Positions 14,689 to 18,049 of a stretch of 18,049 nt of DNA are shown in pieces. A program made the translations under genes and the position numbers. This stretch comes from Porticoccaceae bacterium UBA1117 (GTDB lineage Bacteria; Pseudomonadota; Gammaproteobacteria; Pseudomonadales; Porticoccaceae). The stretch spans positions 1 to 18,049 of the forward strand of contig DCBC01000098.1 of NCBI GenBank assembly GCA_002313335.1, given 5' to 3'. The notes under the pieces are model-generated. The model was not told the origin of the DNA. It was given only the letters and a program-made list of their open reading frames with translations, and made no database searches. How positions within the stretch are numbered: the stretch's first letter is position 1; the number at the start of each line of letters is the position of its first letter.

Positions 14689-16617
14689 TTAATTTTTCTG
14701 AAATACTCTCACATAGTCCACAACCATACGCTGCGGGAAAACCGTTGACGAATTTGGATTTCCTGGCCAATTTCCACCCACTGCGATATTAAATATAAAG
14801 AAAAAATCTTTTCTAAAAGCCGCTAGAGATGATGAGTCATCGATAGCCATAGTATGATATTGAACGTCATCGATATACCAGGTAATACTGGTGCTATCCC
14901 AGTCTATGCTGAACACATGGAAGTTACTTGAGAGCGTTTCTCCACTGGGTAGTCCGTAATTTCCACCATAACTCGCATTCTGGTTGTTCGACTGGTTATA
15001 CCAGTGCGCGGTGCCATGAACTGTATTTTCTCGACCATTGCCCCCGATCATCTCCATGATGTCAACTTCGCCGCTATGCGGCCACCCAACAGTAGGAAAG
15101 TTTGCGCCGAGCATCCACAAAGCAGGCCAGATTCCTTGGCCTTGCGGCATGACTGCGCGGATATCAATACGACCATAATTAACCGTTTGTTTGGACTGAG
15201 TTTTTAAGCGTGTTGACGTATATTCACGTCCAGCATAATTTTCTTTATCAGCCCTTATGATTAGATGTCCCTCGGTGAGATAGGCGTTTCGATCGGTATA
15301 AAACTCAAGTTCATTATTACCCCAGCCGCTACCGCCAATATCATATCCCCAGTTACTTTCATCTATCTCAGAGCCATCGAATTCATCAGCCCAAATCTTG
15401 CTGTAACCCTCATAGCTTGTTGCTGATTGAAAGCCGAGAAAGTCAGGAATTTCCCAGCCATCATCACCACCACCAACTGGTGTTACAACAGAACCATCAT
15501 CGATTCCTTCCCAGCGAATATTATCTAGCTGAAAAATAGTGCTTGTATAGGCACTTGCCCAAATGACAATGCCAGTATCCACTGAAAATAGCTGTAAACC
15601 GGCAGAGACTAATTCAGCGACAGGCACTGTGACAGTTTCCCAGCCTGATGCACCATGACTACCAATGGCTTTATCCCCTGAAGTACAGGGATAAATACAG
15701 TCAACTTTCATGGTGTAGTTACTATCACCACTGACGGTGTTTATATCAAAAATAATATTACCGGTGGAGTAGGCACGCAGATCCATTGGGGAATTTGTTT
15801 TAACGAAGAAGATAGCTTGTTGACCTGCGGCACTATGCGCTATCTGAAGTACATTTCCTCGGTCAACGTCCGCAACAATCTGCCAGCTTAAATTAGGACA
15901 GGCGGCACCTCCATCCTGGGAACATGAGGTTCCCCAGTTATTGGTAGAATCCTGGCCGTTAAGTCCAGCATCAAAAGCAGAATCGGCTTCGCCATTATCG
16001 AACACCGACAAACTAATCGCTTGAGGTGTGTCAGGAGATACCACAGTGACTACTCTTGTTTTTGTAGCAGAGTTATCCGCTGCATCGGTGGCTGTGAACG
16101 TCAAAGTATATTCACCTACCTCTTCGCCAACGTCACCTGAGACCAAGACCTCGACATCACCGTCGACCGCATCAGACGCTGAAGCACCTGCATCAATATA
16201 GTTAGTACCTTGTACGTGCGAGACCTCGGAGTCTCCGGTCAAGGTAATAACCGGTGGTTGAGTATCTGTGACAGTAATTGTTCGTGTGGCAGTTGCAGTA
16301 TTTCCAGCAGAGTCAGATGCACTGTAGGTAATCGTATAAACTCCGGCAGTCGTTCCGACTTCACCTGAGGTGGACACAGAAACAGCGCCATCTACGCTGT
16401 CAGATGCTGATGCACCCTGATCATCATAGGCAGTACCTTGTTCATGGTTGATCTCCTCGGCCCCCACCATAGTAATTATCGGTGGAGTAGTATCAGCCAC
16501 TGGCAGATTTATTGGGACAGAACTGCCGCCACCGCCACCACAGGCTAAAATTATTAGCGATAGTAATGTGATACTACCGAATTTTAACAGCCGAGCTAAT
16601 CCACCAAATGAGTACAT
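14689..16617 (-). CDS. Lipoprotein GH16 laminarinase with DUF5011 and ExoP-like modules
   Basis: The 642-residue protein starts with a lipoprotein signal peptide (LIILAC, Cys26) and a glycine linker. Two tandem Ig-like DUF5011 repeats (about 42-118 and 119-193) share GASASD(S/A)VDG and the (Y/F)(S/T)A(S/T)DxAxN(T/S)AT pattern. An ExoP-like carbohydrate-binding jelly roll (about 198-375) contains CPNLSWQI, MKVDCIYPCTSGD and FQLDNIRWEG. The C-terminal GH16 domain (about 405-642) has IWADEFDG, WGNNELEFYTDRN, GIWPALWMLG and the catalytic EVDIME at 517-522 (Glu517, Glu522). It should sit on the outer membrane and attack beta-1,3-glucan such as laminarin. AAGGAT lies about six bases before the ATG. 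The smaller GH16 gene follows, suggesting joint laminarin breakdown; no transporter or regulator for glucan is in the window. Confidence 0.93.
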   Translation of the reverse strand: MYSFGGLARLLKFGSITLLSLIILACGGGGGSSVPINLPVADTTPPIITMVGAEEINHEQGTAYDDQGASASDSVDGAVSVSTSGEVGTTAGVYTITYSASDSAGNTATATRTITVTDTQPPVITLTGDSEVSHVQGTNYIDAGASASDAVDGDVEVLVSGDVGEEVGEYTLTFTATDAADNSATKTRVVTVVSPDTPQAISLSVFDNGEADSAFDAGLNGQDSTNNWGTSCSQDGGAACPNLSWQIVADVDRGNVLQIAHSAAGQQAIFFVKTNSPMDLRAYSTGNIIFDINTVSGDSNYTMKVDCIYPCTSGDKAIGSHGASGWETVTVPVAELVSAGLQLFSVDTGIVIWASAYTSTIFQLDNIRWEGIDDGSVVTPVGGGDDGWEIPDFLGFQSATSYEGYSKIWADEFDGSEIDESNWGYDIGGSGWGNNELEFYTDRNAYLTEGHLIIRADKENYAGREYTSTRLKTQSKQTVNYGRIDIRAVMPQGQGIWPALWMLGANFPTVGWPHSGEVDIMEMIGGNGRENTVHGTAHWYNQSNNQNASYGGNYGLPSGETLSSNFHVFSIDWDSTSITWYIDDVQYHTMAIDDSSSLAAFRKDFFFIFNIAVGGNWPGNPNSSTVFPQRMVVDYVRVFQKN

Positions 16618-16688
16618 AAAACATCCTTACGTCGAAGATAAAATTTTAACGTCCAGTAGATGTAATGTTACCGGCTTTACATATTAAA

Positions 16689-16703
16689 TGTGCTCTTGGC
16701 ACA
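16689..16703. promoter_or_regulatory. Inverted repeat upstream of the GH16 operon, possible operator
   Basis: TGTGC and GCACA form a perfect 5-bp inverted repeat around a 5-nt spacer, 72 bp upstream of the large GH16 start and in the region shared with the divergent amidohydrolase. On the minus strand TTGCTG (plus 16702-16707) overlaps it, with TAATAT-like sequence about 15 bp on, so it may cover a promoter. The regulator is unknown. Confidence 0.3.
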
Positions 16704-16820
16704 GCAAAATCGGCCAAAAATAAGACGAGTACTCAATAGGTTGCGATAAGTGGGTAAAAGAACATACTTATGACCGATTTAATGGTACTAAATAGATTCT
16801 CGTAATAAGGAGTTAATAAG

Positions 16821-18049
16821 ATTTTAAAGCCAACGTTAGCACTGATAATTTTTCTACTCTGGTTTTTTCCTAACGTACGAGCTAGCGCACAGGAATTTGA
16901 TCTCGTTATTAATAATGGCAGAGTGATTGATCCTGAAACTGGTCTTGATGATATTCGTCATATTGGTATTGAGGCGGGTACTATTCAATCGATTTCTGTC
17001 ATGCCTTTATCCGGAACGACCGTGCTAGATGCTAAAGGTTTGGTTGTAGCCCCGGGCTTTATTGACATCCATAGTCACACGCCGACTCAGCTGGGTCAGA
17101 GGATGAACCTTTTGGATGGTGTTACGACACAACTTGATATGGAAGCCGGGGCTTTTCCTGTCGACTTCTTTGGGCAGAGCTATAAAGGCGGAGCGCAATT
17201 GAATTATGGTGCTTCAGTAGCTCACTATGCGGTGCGCTCAAAAGTCATGGAGGGGATTAAAACCGAATATCTGATCGGCAGTACTGACCCTTTTAGGATG
17301 AACGGAGACTCTTGGATAAAGCCCGCTAATAAACAACAAATTGAAGCCATGCGATTAATGATCCATCAGGGTATTGATAATGGTGGTTTAGGAATAGGTG
17401 TGCTGTTGGACTACCTTACATCAGCGGTATCCGAGGCTGAGTTGAGTATGTTATTTGAAGTGGCTGGCGAACGGCAAGTCCCGATTCATGTCCATGTTAG
17501 GCGCGGCTATACGGGCGATCCAGCAGGTCTTATAGAGGTCGTAAATCTTGCAAAGAAAACCAAAGCGCCATTATTTGTAGTGCACGTCACCCACAATGCG
17601 ATGGGTCGAGTAAATGAATGGTTACAAATGATTGATGATGCCAATCAAGCAGGTGCCAACATAGCCACCGAAACGCTTTCCTATGCTGCTGGTGGTACTA
17701 GCATATCGGCCGATGTATTTCGAAATCGCGATTGGCAGGCTATGTTTGATATTACCTACGAGGATGTTCAATGGGTTGCGACAGGCGAATGGCTAACGAA
17801 AGAAACGTGGCAGCAATATGCAGAACAACAACCCATGGGCTCGGTTAACCATCACTATGTCAAAGAAGAGTGGATGAAAACAGCGTTGCAGTGGCCGCGA
17901 ATGATGGTGGCGACCGATGCATTGCCAGCGGTTAGTCTGGGGGTTAAAACTAACCCTAATGTAGCGGGGACTTTCTCTCGAGTGTTGGGGCATTATGTTC
18001 GAGAGACTAAATTGCTGTCGCTTTCTGATGGGTTGGCACGTATGAGCCT
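16821..18049 (+). CDS. Exported N-acyl-D-amino-acid deacylase-type amidohydrolase, ATT start, C-terminus cut by window edge
   Basis: The frame is open from 16821 to the right edge (409 codons). It carries the D-aminoacylase family pattern: VINNGRVIDPETG, VAPGFIDIHSHTP with His84 and His86, GVTTQLDMEAG, PIHVHVRRG with His223 and His225, VVHVTH with His255 and His258, and MVATDALP with Asp366. A signal peptide (LALIIFLLWFFPN, cleavage after ASA at 21-23) places it in the periplasm or outside. TAAGGAG at 16806-16812 is followed after 8 bases by ATT. There is no ATG, GTG or TTG in frame that keeps the signal peptide; the first ones lie at GTG 16923 and the ATG near 17001. An ATT start is therefore proposed. 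Glu108 stands where classical D-aminoacylases have the zinc-bridging cysteine. Substrate unknown. Confidence 0.85.
   Translation, partial: MLKPTLALIIFLLWFFPNVRASAQEFDLVINNGRVIDPETGLDDIRHIGIEAGTIQSISVMPLSGTTVLDAKGLVVAPGFIDIHSHTPTQLGQRMNLLDGVTTQLDMEAGAFPVDFFGQSYKGGAQLNYGASVAHYAVRSKVMEGIKTEYLIGSTDPFRMNGDSWIKPANKQQIEAMRLMIHQGIDNGGLGIGVLLDYLTSAVSEAELSMLFEVAGERQVPIHVHVRRGYTGDPAGLIEVVNLAKKTKAPLFVVHVTHNAMGRVNEWLQMIDDANQAGANIATETLSYAAGGTSISADVFRNRDWQAMFDITYEDVQWVATGEWLTKETWQQYAEQQPMGSVNHHYVKEEWMKTALQWPRMMVATDALPAVSLGVKTNPNVAGTFSRVLGHYVRETKLLSLSDGLARMS

Noticed and set aside
16020-16500. Repeated sequence in the large GH16 gene as a possible DNA repeat array
   Set aside because: The repetition is two coding DUF5011 modules that differ at many positions; it is protein-domain duplication, not a CRISPR or satellite.

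Overview
The window reads as a chromosomal segment of an AT-leaning marine gammaproteobacterium. Evidence: the rpmE–priA–ftsN-type SPOR cluster and lapA–pyrF pair are typical of Gammaproteobacteria, and there is a lipoprotein GH16 laminarinase with DUF5011 and ExoP-like modules of the kind found in marine glucan degraders. A Cellvibrionales-like (e.g. SAR92-type) bacterium is my guess; it was not tested by any search. No rRNA, tRNA, CRISPR array, insertion sequence or phage gene was seen.

Left part (1–3009): a lipoprotein amidohydrolase of the YtcJ type runs off the left edge on the minus strand. It is divergent from a glutamine-synthetase-fold enzyme resembling gamma-glutamylpolyamine synthetase (PuuA).

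Iron region (3363–8373): a promoter covered by an array of Fur-like hexamers leads into a TonB-dependent siderophore receptor. Three overlapping or closely spaced membrane genes follow (DUF3649, PepSY/PiuB-like, DUF3325), a classic ferri-siderophore uptake set, with an AT-rich hairpin terminator candidate at the end. Behind it lies the eroded C-terminal half of an OmpW-type porin gene and about 310 bp with nothing recognisable.

Housekeeping core (8684–13810): on the minus strand, an FtsN-like SPOR protein and PriA helicase. Divergently, rpmE (bL31) has a terminator-like hairpin in its mRNA leader and a good terminator behind it. Then come a minus-strand SIMPL-domain periplasmic protein and a divergent lapA–pyrF operon with a strong promoter and a TTG start. 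Several usual neighbours are absent (argS/hslVU near ftsN, lapB between lapA and pyrF).

Glucan part (13807–16617): two GH16 beta-glucanases on the minus strand, 48 bp apart: a 642-residue outer-membrane lipoprotein with binding modules, then a 277-residue exported enzyme. They probably form a laminarin-degrading operon. The small enzyme has a DEFN motif at its extreme C-terminus although this motif normally opens a GH16 domain, and its stop codon overlaps that of pyrF by 4 bp.

Right edge (16821–18049): a second, exported amidohydrolase of the N-acyl-D-amino-acid deacylase type, cut by the window. Its only start that fits both the ribosome binding site and the signal peptide is ATT. I did not find a clearly new multi-gene system. 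The best leads are the rpmE leader hairpin, the ATT start, and the displaced DEFN motif.
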